A stretch of 64,000 nucleotides of DNA from Xanthostigma xanthostigma (GCA_963575645.1 OY754469.1:44598753-44662752), one strand, 5' to 3'. Counted from the first letter of the stretch, positions 43,085 through 54,476 are shown. Made by a program: numbers and translations. The notes: generated from the letters alone by a model not told the origin.

Positions 43085-43736
43085 ATAGCGGTCCCGCCCG
43101 GTTTCACCCGGGTGCAAAAGAATGAATGGGGAAGGAAGGGACATGAGTACACACATTCATCTTAGTTTACCGAGATGAATGTTGTGTCTAAACTTCATAA
43201 TGATCGGAGTTACCGTTCAAAAGATTTTTGCGTTAAAAAGCAGTATTTATACTTTTTTTCAAGTAATAAAATTTCTTTCAATACATATAATAAATACTTA
43301 ATTTTAATTAGTCGTAATAAAATTTTAAAAAATTGAAATGTAATCCTTAGAAGAAAGCAATGTAGAAAATAAAAAAAAAAATAAAAATATATTCGCCGAC
43401 GTGGGGCTTGAACTCAAGACCCTGGCATTAAGAGTCTCAAGCTCTACCGACTGAGCTAGCCGGACTTGTGAACGTGACGCGCTAATATTGCAATATTTAG
43501 TTAAGTCATTTCACCTGATAATATTTGTCGGACGGACTAATTTTGAAATACATCTTGCAAAATGTTTCATTAATGTTCTGCTCCAATTCGTCGTAGCGTG
43601 ATATTATATAGCCTATAGCCTTCCTCGATAAATGGGCTATCCAACAAAAAAAATTTTTCAATTCGAACCAGTAGTTTCTGAGATTAGCGCGTTCAAACAA
43701 ACAAACAAACTCTTCAGCTTTATATATTAGTATAGC
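43085..43736 (-). mobile_element. Helitron carrying a decayed tRNA-Lys
   Basis: On the minus strand the 5' end (43736) reads GCTATACTAATATATAAAGC, followed by GAAGAG and a TTTG-rich run as at 4027. The 3' end (43085) has GGTGAAACCGGGCGGGACCG then CTAT, one base off the usual CTRR. It is 652 bp, about 300 bp longer than 4027-4367. The extra part holds a tRNA-Lys-like sequence. The same junction sequence (GCAATATTTAGTTAAG / complement) precedes the tRNA in the copy at 59918-60235, so the tRNA was inside the element before it spread. Confidence 0.7.
43394..43465 (-). tRNA. tRNA-Lys(CTT)-derived pseudogene inside a Helitron
   Basis: On the minus strand: acceptor-like GTCCGGC, then TAGCTCAGTCGGTAGAGC (D arm, A box), anticodon loop CTCTTAA with CTT, and GAGTTCAAGCC (B box, one change from GGTTCGAGCC). 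The mature form would be 72 nt. The outer two acceptor pairs, two anticodon-stem pairs and two T-stem pairs are mismatched, so it is probably not a functional gene. Confidence 0.65.
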
Positions 43737-44445
43737 TGATAGCATCTATGGTAGGTATTTCCCATACTTCACATTAAATGACTAAAATATTACCTATGGG
43801 CTATAGATTTTGTTTTCATTATATTTTAATTTTCTTCGAGCAGTAACTATATTGAATATTAAAAGTGTACGATTTTTTTAGCGGTGTTAAAACAACAGTT
43901 TTCTGTATATGGAAAAAATGGTTTACTTGTTTTTTTAATAAACTAAATATTTATATTGCAAGTTTGGCAACAGTGACGATTAAATTTTCCAACGCTAATG
44001 AAACCATACCTTTACAAAAAAAAGAATAATAAAAAGTACGCTTAATTACCAGATAATGCATTACAGCGCTAAGACTAAAAACTTTCAAGAAAAAGAACAC
44101 AAAGACAAAGGCATATTTATCCCTCAAGTCTGAATAAAAAACATCTGAGAAAAAACGGAAAAAACGCCAGGGAGTAGGTATAATCGTATATTATACATAA
44201 TTTAAAATTCACTATTAATTTTCAGGATGTATTATTTTTACCTCTGAGTGTAGTACCACGTATTATTTAGACAGGGAATTTTTACAAATTAATACTACTT
44301 AAACCAGTAGCTCCCAAAATTTTCCATTATAGGTTGATAAAGATATGAATGGTCCGTCAAATGACGTCATTCCGGCGTTTACGCTGATTGGCCGTTTAGA
44401 ACGAGGCAGCTTGTGCAATCAACTGGCCTCGGGTAGAGCTTAGTA
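43737..44445. other. AT-rich spacer, no gene seen
   Basis: Nothing recognisable. Confidence 0.45.
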
Positions 44446-45407
44446 CAGTGATGGCAAACCTATGACCCGCGGATCAGACACTGACCCATGCAGGCTTTTT
44501 AAATGACCCACGTGTTTATTTCTATAAACTCATTTTTGACGAAAACCGAAATCTTTCGGAACGTTGGCAAAATCATCATGCTTATAGAAAAAGACACGCT
44601 GAATCCAATGAGCACAAACAAATGTCTGTATGTCTTTTGGTTTAGAAGTTATTTGCGTTTATAGTTTTTAGAAAATCTAATAGAACCCTCGAATGGCCGT
44701 AGTTTCCAAACTAAAAGAGATACAGACGTTTGCTTACGCTCATAGAATTCAACGTAATTTATTCTGTAAGCATTCTTAATTTCAATTGTATATTAATGAA
44801 TTCGATTTTTGCAATTTTTTGAAGTCATACCCCTTTAAAAAATGCGATTTTTGACGAAAACCGATATCTTTTACAAAATCATCATGCTTAAATAGAAAAA
44901 GACACGCTGAATCAAATGAGCACCAACAAACGTCTGTATGTCTTTTGGTTTAGAAGTTATTTGCGTTTATAGTAAAAAATAAATAATATAAATTATAAAA
45001 CCTTCGAATGGCCATAGTTTCCAAACTAAAAGAGATACAGACGTTTGCTTACGCTCATTGAATTCAGCGTAATTTTTTCTGTAAGCATTCTTAATTTCAA
45101 TTGTATATTAAAGAATTCATTTTTGCAATTTTTTGAAGACATATCCCTTTAAAAAAATTCGATTTTTGACGAAAACCGAAATCTTTTACAAAATCATCAT
45201 GCTTATAGAAAAAAACACGCTAAATCCAACATGATCGTAAAACGTCGTGTGTCGTCCAAAAAAAGTTTCGAACTTAAAAAAATAGTATTTAACCGCCCCC
45301 CCTCTCATTTTTTCAAGTAACGCCACTGACTAAGTGGCCCATGAGCTGCTACTAAAAAAATAATTAACAAAATTTGACCCACTTCTCAAAAAGGTTCGCC
45401 ATCACTG
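44446..45407. mobile_element. hAT element (non-autonomous) with internal tandem repeats
   Basis: The termini are CAGTGATGGCAAACC and GGTTCGCCATCACTG, a hAT-type end (CAGTGATGGCGAACC consensus). The interior consists of about two and a third direct repeats of ~320 bp (starting about 44527, 44849 and 45164). Each contains TTTTTGACGAAAACCGA and AAATCATCATGCTTA. Within each unit, GTCTGTATGTCTTTTGGTTT is partly mirrored by AAACTAAAAGAGATACAGAC, so each repeat is itself a hairpin. Flanks GCTTAGTA and GCGTACAT match at 4 of 8 only. No transposase. Confidence 0.7.
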
Positions 45408-46199
45408 GCGTACATCAACAATACAGGTTCAAAAGCAAAGAAAATTTTAAAAACATAAATTACACTTTTCTATATTATGTCGTCTTTTTTTATTAAATAT
45501 TAGAATATAATCAGCTTATGCCTTGAACTTTTACCAAATCTTAATATAAAAGAATTTTTGGTATTCAAAAATTCAATAATGGAGTCGTCAGACTTAGGTA
45601 CTGTTTCCAAAAAGAAATGTTATTAATAGATAGTACCTTATATATATTCTACTACTTAAAAATATTTTTGTGTAAGCTCATAATCCGGCGGGTACCAAAA
45701 TAAATGAGTTAGTGCAACCATTAATAATATGGATAATATGCACAAAAATAGATAATAATTTCTCCAAAACAAACCAACATGACAACAACATGTTAAAATA
45801 CATTTTAACGACTTGTATTTTTGTTTTGAGAAATATATTTTCGCAGTTAATAAAATTTAAAAGTTATTAATGAAAATTTTGAAACGCGAAAAATAGACCA
45901 TTCCACGACAAAGCTTCAGTTTTCAGGTTCAAATCTGAAAAACTGATAAATGTATCTAATATGAATTGACTATTTAGTTTGTTATTGAAAAACAATAAAT
46001 TAAAAATATAAATTGGTAGTAGATACAGAAAAAACGTTAATTGTTTGAATTATATTGTTTAATTTTTGTCAATATATTATTTAAAAAATTGGTCGGTTAT
46101 TTTATTCTTCATAATCTAACAACAGAGACCAAAACGGCCGTACCAAAACGTCCTGCTTCGGTGCAGGTCGATGCTTGGCAAGTGTGCGCGGTCTTTTAT
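45408..46199. other. AT-rich spacer, no gene seen
   Basis: Nothing recognisable. 46060-46110 shares TTAAAAAATTGGTCGGTTAT-like sequence with the arms at 26240-27110. Confidence 0.45.
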
Positions 46200-46645
46200 T
46201 TGTTATTTTATTTTATTTTATTTGTAAATCTGGCAGGCTAAGAGACAATGAGTGTCCAGTAACAAGCCTGCTCTCAATATTATACAATAATTATTATACA
46301 TTTGCAGCACTGTGCTCTTTACAAACTATATATATAAAAGAAAGAAAAAAAAAGCAATAAAATAAGAAACATATTGAATAATATAGAACTTAGAGAATCG
46401 AAAAGATATAATTTTCACTTCAAAAAAACAGAAATTTGTCTTTCAAATTTTTTTAGAGTATCCCCAAAAATATCAATATCCGTTCTATTGTTGATATCGT
46501 TGAAAATGTACGCCATTCTGAAAAGCGGAGAGTTAAAGGCATAATTGGTCGTGACTGAAGACAAATAAAATAGATCTCTATTCCTAGTGTGGTAGATTGA
46601 AGCAGATAAATAATAATTGTTTGACTGTTCCCACCCTTTTATCAA
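46200..46645 (-). pseudogene. Non-LTR retrotransposon ORF2 C-terminus with 3' UTR and tail
   Basis: The minus strand encodes about 60 residues: YHTRNRDLFYLSSVTTNYAF, then NSPLFRMAYIFNDINNRTDI and FGDTLKKFERQISVFL. The 'HTRNRD...NSPLYR...N' pattern is typical of the end of LINE ORF2 proteins. After the stop (46415) about 170 bp of 3' UTR and a (TAAAA)n-like tail (AAATAAAATAAAATAAAAT, about 46200-46222) follow. The preceding RT motifs are absent; sequence up to about 46900 gives no clear match. Confidence 0.55.
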
Positions 46646-47774
46646 TCTGTAATCAAAATATTTCTGTGATCGTTCAAAATTTTTTGAAAGTTTTTGAAAT
46701 GTTGCATAGGCTGTTTCTTTAACGCTTATGAGTCGAACATATAGGCATTCCCCCAGCGTTCATAAACTAGTCTTCGGGTAGGTTCTTCTTTTATCTTCGA
46801 ATCCTTAAGTGAAATAACCTATGTAAAACTTGTTCAACAACGAGCGATAGTCGTTTTCTTTAATATTTTATATCACCAGGAACAAAATATCTTTTAAAGC
46901 AAATTCCGTAATAAAGACGTTGATGCTAACACTAAATCAATCCAGAATGTATATAGGGCTTTATATAATGTTGAAGATAGAAGTAGGTATAAGGACCATA
47001 GTTACAATCGATGCTGTAGTACGAAGTCCAGGAGAACGGGGAGCATAAATTATAATCGGAAACAGTTCGACTCACATAATTGTCAGGAAATCCTGGTTGA
47101 CATTGACCTTAGATTGTTGCTGTTCATTAGCTTTCCAGGACATTGTAGAATTATTGTAATGGATCCGAAAAAAAATCAAAATTTTTAAATATTTTTAACT
47201 TTTCATTATATTGAGAATTTATTGAAATGTGTTCGAAAATAGCAATCAAAATTTTTAACATATTTTTGTTTCAAGGTTATTACAGTATTTTTACACTATT
47301 TTTGAAAAGATGTGTACATAAATGTACGTACGTACGTGATCATTTCTTACTAGCACGGAACCGTGAAAAAATACGAAATTTTCAAAATCGATCCAGTCGT
47401 TTTTTTGTTTTAAGATTTGACATCAAAAGTGAAAAACAATAAAAAATAATTGTCAATGTGACCCAAAAGTAATTTTATCAAAACCAGAGCAGCCATTTTT
47501 TTTAATAAATACTGCAAAAATAGTGTATTTTAGTCTTAACGACTTTTTTAGGGTGCCAAGGGAAACGTATTAACGTCAGTATTTCATCAAAATCGGTCCA
47601 GTCGTTTGTTCAAATAAAAAAAAATATACAAATCTTTGATTAACGTCTGATTAGAACTCTTCAATAAATAACATTTTTTGTTAATATATTGTCTGAAAAA
47701 TTGGTCGATAATTTTATTTATTAAAAAAAATACCTATATATATATAATTTGGATTTTTTGAAAAAGATTTATCG
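46646..47774. other. AT-rich spacer with repeat fragments, no gene seen
   Basis: 47635-47735 repeats, in reverse, part of the arm at 27050-27110 (TTGATTAACGTCTGATTAGA). A GTAC palindrome run lies at about 47325-47340. No gene. Confidence 0.45.
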
Positions 47775-48070
47775 GGTCTAATTTGTTTTGATTTATTTGA
47801 TTTATTTAATTTATTTCATCCATATCATTTACAAGTTAATCTTATTAAAAATTATAGTTTTTATAGGTAGGTACAATTTGTGGTGGCTGTCAAACTTCTT
47901 GCTTATATAATTCGACTGTACCACTCACAGGAAAACATAATACGAAGAACAGCAATTAATGAATTATGGATGAATGAACGTTTCAGGACTGCTGACTTGA
48001 AATCACTAGTAGCTATTCTTTATAAATATATTTGTCTTTATCGTAGCATATTTCAATCACCTTGATTTCT
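47775..48070 (-). mobile_element. Possible retrotransposon 3' tail, minus strand
   Basis: The minus strand reads ATGGATGAAATAAATTAAAT with an (AAATAAATC)-like run to about 47780, resembling a LINE tail. Upstream no protein is recognised on the minus strand. A 61-aa plus frame (47880-48065) is unknown. Confidence 0.3.
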
Positions 48071-48206
48071 TATGTAATACCTTTGTTCAATTTTATTTCG
48101 AAATACTGCACCTAGTTGAAACTGATCAGTACTTGTTTAATAATTTAGTACTTCGGTTGTATAAAAACACAAATTAAACATTTTATTAAAATATAATAAA
48201 TTTTGA

Positions 48207-48290
48207 GGCCAACGCGGTGGTGTAATGATTAGTGAAATAGTTTCTGGAGTGTCGTCGGTTCGAATCTCGTTTCAGCTCATGGATATTTTG
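48207..48290 (+). mobile_element. tRNA-like SINE head
   Basis: GGTGGTGTAATGATTAGTG fits a pol III A box and GGTTCGAATCTC a B box 25 bp later, as in tRNA-derived SINE heads. The body may extend to about 48450, but no tail or second copy is present in the window. Confidence 0.5.
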
Positions 48291-48900
48291 TGATGTTTGA
48301 ACTAAGCTATGATTTGACAACAATGATATCCAGGCTGCCCTAAGGGATATCCTTTTGCATATACCTTAAAAAATAGTTCGTGATAGTTGTGCATTTTTTT
48401 GAAGAATTTTTGATAAACGTTATTTGTGTTATAGACTACCTACGTGTCTGAAATCGTGGACTTCGTCTTGGACACTTATTCCAATGAATCGTTTTAAGGT
48501 AAATTATTTTTTTGAAACTTAACATAGTTTTTAAAGCATCTATCATAGTTTTTGTTATAAAAAAAAAAAAAACAATTAGGTCTGAAGGTTAAATCATACA
48601 TCAGATACAAATTTCAGGGTCCAGATATGCCCAAAATTTGTTTTTTTTTTAAGTCGTATAAAACGTTAAATTTTTACGTTCAAAAAAACCATTGAAGTCT
48701 TAACACGCCTGGATACAGAAGAAGTGTTATGCTGGCAAAATAGTTGTACTACATTGCAGGCATAAGGTGTAGAGTGTAGGTACTGCAGGTGACTGCAGCT
48801 AAGGGAATTGGGACAGGTGTACCCGTGTTCGTTGTATGTATAGAATAGGGCACGGAGTTATAAACATAAAAGTTTGTTGTTGTTGCCGCTGTTGTCTCTG
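48291..48900. other. Spacer, no gene seen
   Basis: Possible SINE body at the left. Nothing else recognisable. Confidence 0.4.
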
Positions 48901-48901
48901 A

Positions 48902-48934
48902 ACACACACACACACACACGTACGTACGTACGTA
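48902..48934 (+). repeat. (AC)n(GTAC)n microsatellite
   Basis: Nine AC units followed by about three and a half TACG units. Confidence 0.85.
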
Positions 48935-48943
48935 TAGTCATTC

Positions 48944-50360
48944 AGGGTAGAAGGGGGCAGCTATACCAACGGGGGCATACTTACAACTCATACTTTTCAC
49001 AAAACAAATGAACAAAATTTGGAGCAAAACCAATGAGGAACTATGTGCAAACATTTTCCTGAAAGTTTAATATTGCAGTGTTCTGTTTTTCTGAGAACAT
49101 TCACGAATATTTGAGAAGAAATATGTTTATTCTAATGGTGTAAGAGCTGGCTACGGAGAAAATGGGTGACTCGGTGCAGAGCTGAAAATTTGCAGAATAA
49201 TAGGAGATAGTACAAGTAAGTAGGGAAAAAATTGCCAGAAGGCTAGGCGGAAGATAAAGAGCCGTCAAAAGGAGCTAATGTTGCGAAAAATCAGTGTACG
49301 TCTGGCAATTTCTATACTTATTCTGTAATTCAAAACTAGATTATATATTATATATATTATACATTACATAGTTATAAGGGCATACTGAAAATTCAAACAT
49401 GATATAATAATTACATTCGACAAATATTCAAAATTATTAATGTCATTTTGATAGAAATAAAATTAAATAAATTAATAAAAAATTATAAAAATAAAATAAT
49501 TTTATTTCTATCAAAATGACATTAATAATTTTGAATATTTGTCGAATGTAATTATTATATCATGTTTGAATTTTCAGTATGCCCTTATAACTATATAATG
49601 TATAATATATATAATATATTATCTAGTTTTGAATTACAGAATAAGTATAGAAATTGCGAGAAGTGCACTGATTTTTCGCAACACTAGCGCCTTCTGGCGG
49701 CTCTTTATCTTCCGCCTAACCTTCTGGCATTTTTTTCCCTACTTACTTGTACTATCTCCTATTATTCTGCAAATTTTCAGCTCTGCACCGAGTCACCCAT
49801 TTTCTCCGTAGCTAGCTCTCCGTCTATAAGAGACGCTCTTTACTAATTTACTATTTAACTTGAAGGTTTTGATAATTAAACATTATTTTACTTAAAGCCG
49901 TCAAATACAAGGGTTGACGGAGTTAAGTAAGAGTTCATTTTATCAATTATAATAAATTAAACATTTTATTAACACTTAGATAAGAATCTAAGATTACAAA
50001 AGTTGAAGCTTAGAAAAACCATATAAAGATAGAAGAGAAACTATTTCAAACCCTAAACAACAATTTATTAGATTTTCCCTGTTTTTAGTGTTCCATGCAA
50101 ACAAAACACTTATGGCATCACTTCGATATCTGTCCGTTCGTCCATTATTTCTCTGAAACTATATATAGAGTGTGGTGTCCCAATCATAGGCGTGAAGTAC
50201 AAAAAATTTAATTTTGATTTTCAGAGAGGATCTCAAAAAGTTGTTGAAAGGCGTAATTTTTTTTAATATCAAGCGATTTTTTTTATCTTTCTGGAACTTT
50301 TCTGGACCATTGGGCACGTGTCCTTGTTGCCATTGTCTAGTTACGGCCCCCTTCTACCCT
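48944..50360. mobile_element. Possible larger element with short inverted ends around the hairpin
   Basis: AGGGTAGAAGGGGGC at 48944-48958 is exactly mirrored by GCCCCCTTCTACCCT at 50346-50360. The long hairpin at 49143-49822 sits between them. Similar GGGGGCAG words flank the copy of family R at 56561. Apart from the termini and hairpin, the interior is AT-rich and non-coding. Confidence 0.45.
49143..49822. repeat. Near-perfect long hairpin (~325-bp arms, ~30-bp loop)
   Basis: The left arm (49143-49465) and right arm (49496-49822) are inverted copies with roughly 95% identity by eye. They share long exact blocks such as AGAAAATGGGTGACTCGGTG and TTCGACAAATATTCAAAATT with complements. The loop is an A/T-rich ~30 bp. 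A transcript from either strand would form a long double-stranded RNA, the kind of substrate insects process to hairpin-derived siRNAs. It could equally be a snap-back DNA transposon. No open frame of note. Confidence 0.9.
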
Positions 50361-50924
50361 ATTTGTTTGTGTTGTGTATTATATCACACTGAACGGAAAG
50401 CATAGTGGAGCTTTGCTGATACGTTCTGGGAACAAACTCTGTCACTTTGCGAATTGTCGATACTCGATAGAGTAATAGATGCCTACAGCTGTCACAACGA
50501 ATCTTGGCGAACAGAAGGGGTACACAGTTTTCAACATTTTTATACGATTTATAAAAATTTACGGGGCGTGTGCCGATGTTGTTACATATATATACGTATC
50601 CAGCTTTCAGTTATCGCAGATTATAATTAAAGAAATTGTAAAAGTAGCAATTTGATTTTTATCTATATTATTGAAAACAATAACATATCAGAAACTACTA
50701 GGTACTTCAAACTCAACCGGAAGTGTACATGATTTTTTTTCAAATGGCAACATATATTTTTTGAACGTTTTCTAAATCTCCATTTTTTCTCATATGTATA
50801 AATTCATATAAAATTGTTTTAGGGTAACATAAGAAAATATTCGAGAAAAACGTTATCAATTTATTAATTAAACAAAGTAATAATTTTTTTTATTATTAAT
50901 AAAATGGCCTTTACTCTGATAAGT
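50361..50924. other. AT-rich spacer, no gene seen
   Basis: Nothing recognisable. Confidence 0.45.
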
Positions 50925-51323
50925 GAAAAGGCAGTCATACCGTGTGCTCATCGAGTGAACAATCGAAATACATGAACAGTGAGTACCGTGAACAGTACTG
51001 AGGTAACTGCTGAGATAAATAGATAAATGAACTGTGTATATAAACAGTGCGCGAAATAAATAGTTTAAAATAAATAATCCCTTGTACATAGTTAATAAAT
51101 AAACTTTAATGTGTTTACGTGTTGTAAATATTTTGTGTAGGTACATAAATAGTGACTTTGTATTGATTATTACTTATTCTTTTATTTTATTAATTAGAAT
51201 TGTTGTTTTGTTTCTGTTACGTTATAGAGAAGAACTGTTGAGTTTGTGTGTTTAACTGTTTTATTAACGTTTTGTTATTGTAAATAAATACTTTCTACCA
51301 CGGACTAGAACAGTTTTGTTACA
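50925..51323 (+). mobile_element. LTR fragment (copy 2 of the 5503-6082 LTR)
   Basis: It matches the 3' two-thirds of the solo LTR in the opposite orientation and ends CTAGAACAGTTTTGTTACA. The TATA-containing 5' part is missing or too diverged. Confidence 0.5.
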
Positions 51324-51849
51324 ATATTTTCAAATGAAATAACCAAAAGACGTTAGACTACGGATTTTATCTACAATAAATCATTTCGGCCGAGTAAACG
51401 AATTACGAGCATATGGGAACAAGTTTTGCGAAACGAAATTTCTATCTACAAAGAAAAATCACAGTTTCCATACATGACTTTATCCGGAAGTGATGAAGCA
51501 TCAACGCTATTTTAAAGTAAACTTATTACCCACTCGGCGGTCTAGAGTATTATTATGTATACTGCAAGATAAATTTGCTAGTTTGGAAACTTTTACAGAA
51601 AACTAAATTCCGCACATCTCTATACACATTTAGTATTGTGTGTTACAGAATAATATGTCGTAAATAAACTACCTCTGGCTAACATAAAACACCTTATTTG
51701 CTTATTTATCATTTTGTCAGTGGTTATTATACCCATTCTCATCGCACGATTAAAAAAAAAAATTGCGAGCAGTCGTGGGAACGCCTCGCGGTTGTGAAAC
51801 ATAAATTTAAGCAAAATGCAACTTTAAGTTACAAGTAAATAAAATTGTC
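51324..51849. other. Spacer with a ~110-bp direct repeat shared with 53760-53870
   Basis: 51640-51750 contains ACCTTATTTGCTTATTTATC and TTTTGTCAGTGGTTATTA. Close versions recur at 53760-53870. No gene. Confidence 0.45.
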
Positions 51850-51960
51850 GACCAATTTTTTTCAGACCATATATTGACAAAACTTATATAAAAATATAAA
51901 TCAAATTAACAAAGGATGACGTTTCGATCCGGATTTGGATCTTCTTCAGAAATATCTAAA
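51850..51960 (-). mobile_element. Arm of a hammerhead-like fold-back (related to 26240-27110)
   Basis: The minus strand (51949-51918) has CTGAAGA, A, GATCC, AAATCC, GGATC, GAAACGTC, with a perfect 5-bp stem II. The flank TGACCAATTTTTT-type sequence matches 26240-26330. As at 26393, a copy of family R lies next to it (52031). Confidence 0.55.
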
Positions 51961-52030
51961 AAAATATAAAAAATAATTAGTATTAGTTTATTTATTATCT
52001 AATAGAATGCACGAATGATTGAATGTTTTT

Positions 52031-52627
52031 TTTTTGACGTGATAACGTCTTATAAATTGATGAATCACCAATCTTATAAATTGATAAAACACCGGCTGCA
52101 TGCACGAAAAAGTGTAACGTTCCTAACGTTCCGCCTGACCCTGTGCGTGCTTTTCTCAAAAACGGCCCTAACGATTTGGATGAAATTTACTGAAAAGGGA
52201 TTTTGGGGGGCAAAAAATCGTTTTAGCTAGGTCTCATCTCTCGAAAAAATCGTTTTCATACAAATTTTATCATTATAAAAATCAATTTTTTGACGTATGA
52301 AAATACTTAAATATTGTATCTAAGTAGGTTTTGGAATTTTATATAAACAATGAAATAATTGTTTTCAAAATATTATGACAGTTAATCTTTGAGACTTAAA
52401 ATAAATACGAAAGAAAGAAAGTTAAAAAAAAAAACAATTATATTATAGGTGGTAAGTAATTTTAATAAATAAAATTAACCTAAATTTGAAGCAAAAGATG
52501 CAATATCATAGATTCGAATTATTATAATTATAATATAAATTTAGGTTATGTATTTCGGAATACGTTATCAGTTTATCACGTAAAACTATCGTCCGTAAAC
52601 CGACCTTACAGACAACCAATTTTTTTT
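52031..52627 (-). repeat. Dispersed family R, copy 2
   Basis: Reverse copy, from TTTTGACGTGATAACGTC to CAGACAACCAATTTT. High identity to copies 1, 3 and 5. A small insertion AGTTTATC lies near the end. Confidence 0.75.
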
Positions 52628-52667
52628 AAGTTACAAGGCCATGGACACTCTACGAACACTTCCCTAA

Positions 52668-53036
52668 TAGTCTAAGATCCCGATTTGGCTCGATCTTCAC
52701 CCATCGAGTTTTCTAATGAAATTTGAATTTTAATAATATAATTTATTAATAAAGAAAAATGATCTGGTTGCCATTCAATTTCAGTAAAAAATAAAAGGTG
52801 TTAATTTTATTGTGTATATTTAGTTTTACATATTATATTATGAACATTTGTTATTTGTTGCCAATAAAATAATTATCTACATTTTCATATAATTATGTCA
52901 GTATAGAGTATAGACAACCCTATAACTTCAAAATACTAATTTGAAGGTGCCTGTCTACCTGTTTTTTGTTAATACATTATATTATTAAAATTCAAATTTC
53001 ATTAGAAAACTCGAAGATCGAGCCAAATCGGGATCT
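52668..53036. mobile_element. Fold-back element with ~70-bp arms
   Basis: AAGATCCCGATTTGGCTCGA at the left is mirrored by TCGAGCCAAATCGGGATCTT at the right, and the match continues through TTTTCTAATGAAATTTGAAT. The ~230-bp centre is AT-rich. Confidence 0.7.
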
Positions 53037-53039
53037 TGT

Positions 53040-53730
53040 ACTATATGTTTTTCGTTTCCAAAAATCTATTCCAAATGGAAATTTATATACGCTAGGAAAG
53101 TATCTTTGACATGCGATCTTTGCGCCATCTCGTGTTTGATTTTTTAAAATCTGGTTCACTCAAAACTTACAAACCCATGGAAACCAGTGTTATTCTTAAT
53201 TATTATAAAAATATTTACGCACAATGTAAGTAAAAAAACTACATAAATTTTTTATTTCAAAATTTTTTAAATCTTATTTTTGTTAACAAAATAACATTTA
53301 TGTTATTTTTGTTAACAAAATAACATTTATGTTATTTTTTATGTATTTAATAATGATTACAGACGTAAAATTAAATTTAATTACCCTTGACGACGTACTG
53401 CTGCAGTCCATTTGTTTTCCTCTCTAATTCATAAGAAAATCCAGGAAAACAGTGGAATTGTAATTCTGGATGTTAAGTTGGTATATCTTTACAATCAACA
53501 ACACAGCACTTCCGATTAGATAGCTTTTTACCCATATTATTCAACTATTAATCCTTATTAAAATGCACGTATAACATATGACACTAAAGTTTTGACTGAA
53601 CCAGAATTAAAAAAAAAAACACGAGAGGGCGCAAATGTCGCTTGTCAAAAGATACATCCTAGCGTATATGTTTTTTGTTTTCAACATCTATTCCAAATGG
53701 AAATTTATATATTATGTTCGTTCAGCACAT
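53040..53730. mobile_element. Second inverted-repeat unit adjoining the previous one
   Basis: CGCTAGGAAAGTATCTTTGAC with GCGCCATCTCGTGTT (53090-53140) is mirrored at 53600-53670 (AACACGAGAGGGCGC, GATACATCCTAGCG). A TCTATTCCAAATGGAAATTT block occurs in the same orientation beside both arms. Interior non-coding. Confidence 0.5.
53275..53337 (+). repeat. Short tandem duplication, ~32 bp x 2
   Basis: TTTTTGTTAACAAAATAACA repeats twice in a row. Each copy contains the palindrome TTGTTAACAA. Confidence 0.8.
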
Positions 53731-54132
53731 TATATTCAGTTTTCATGGTATTCAGTTTTTTACAGGATAATGTGACGTCACTAACTAGTTACCTCCTGTG
53801 AACATAAGCATACCTTATTTACTTATTTATCATTTTGTCCGTTGTTATTACTCTCATTTTTATTTTCTAAATAACTATACACTTAAAAAATAAGAATATA
53901 ATATTCGCAACGCGTACTCTCCGCAAGATTATTCTTAATAAAATTGTATATTAAATTTGACAGCGGCTATTACTACAGATTGCTATCTCTCTAGTGCGGG
54001 TTATAAATTATATTTAGTAAACCAAAATATAAGTCAGTGGCGTAACTAAACAAAACTTGATTACTAGATTAACAAAATATTTTAATCGGACGAATTAAAA
54101 TAATATTCATTTACTTACTACATAAAATTATA
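53731..54132. other. AT-rich spacer, no gene seen
   Basis: It includes the second copy of the ~110-bp direct repeat (53760-53870). No gene. Confidence 0.45.
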
Positions 54133-54140
54133 GTAAGTAA

Positions 54141-54476
54141 TAGAGCTGGAAAAGTAACGAGAAATTGTGTACCCGTATGCATTCGTTACTTAAAGAACCC
54201 GTTACTTTCGTATCGTTACCTTACTCGTTACTTTTCATACGACATACAATCGTGTACTAACAGCATCAAGCATGTACCATCGCATCGAGACGCGTCGCAT
54301 ACGTGATACGGTATGACTTCGTTCGTATAACGTATAACCGTATCAAACGAGTCGAACTGACATGGATACGACAAATGCGAGTAACGAAATGAATTTGTAA
54401 GTGACGATTCGTTACTTCGAGTCAGACGCTGTACCCGTTACTCAGTAACGAATACATACGGTTTGTTACAGCTCTA
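54141..54476. mobile_element. hAT-type MITE family M-hAT-330, copy C, perfect 8-bp TSD
   Basis: It runs from TAGAGCTGGAAAAG to GTTACAGCTCTA and is flanked on both sides by GTAAGTAA (54133-54140 and 54477-54484). Highly similar to copies A and B. Confidence 0.85.

Noticed and set aside
43394-43465. Functional tRNA-Lys gene
   Set aside because: Six mismatched stem pairs and its location inside a Helitron make it a pseudogene.
44520-44600. TTTCGGAACGTTGGC as a hammerhead-like core
   Set aside because: No CUGANGA box and GAAAC is changed to GGAAC.
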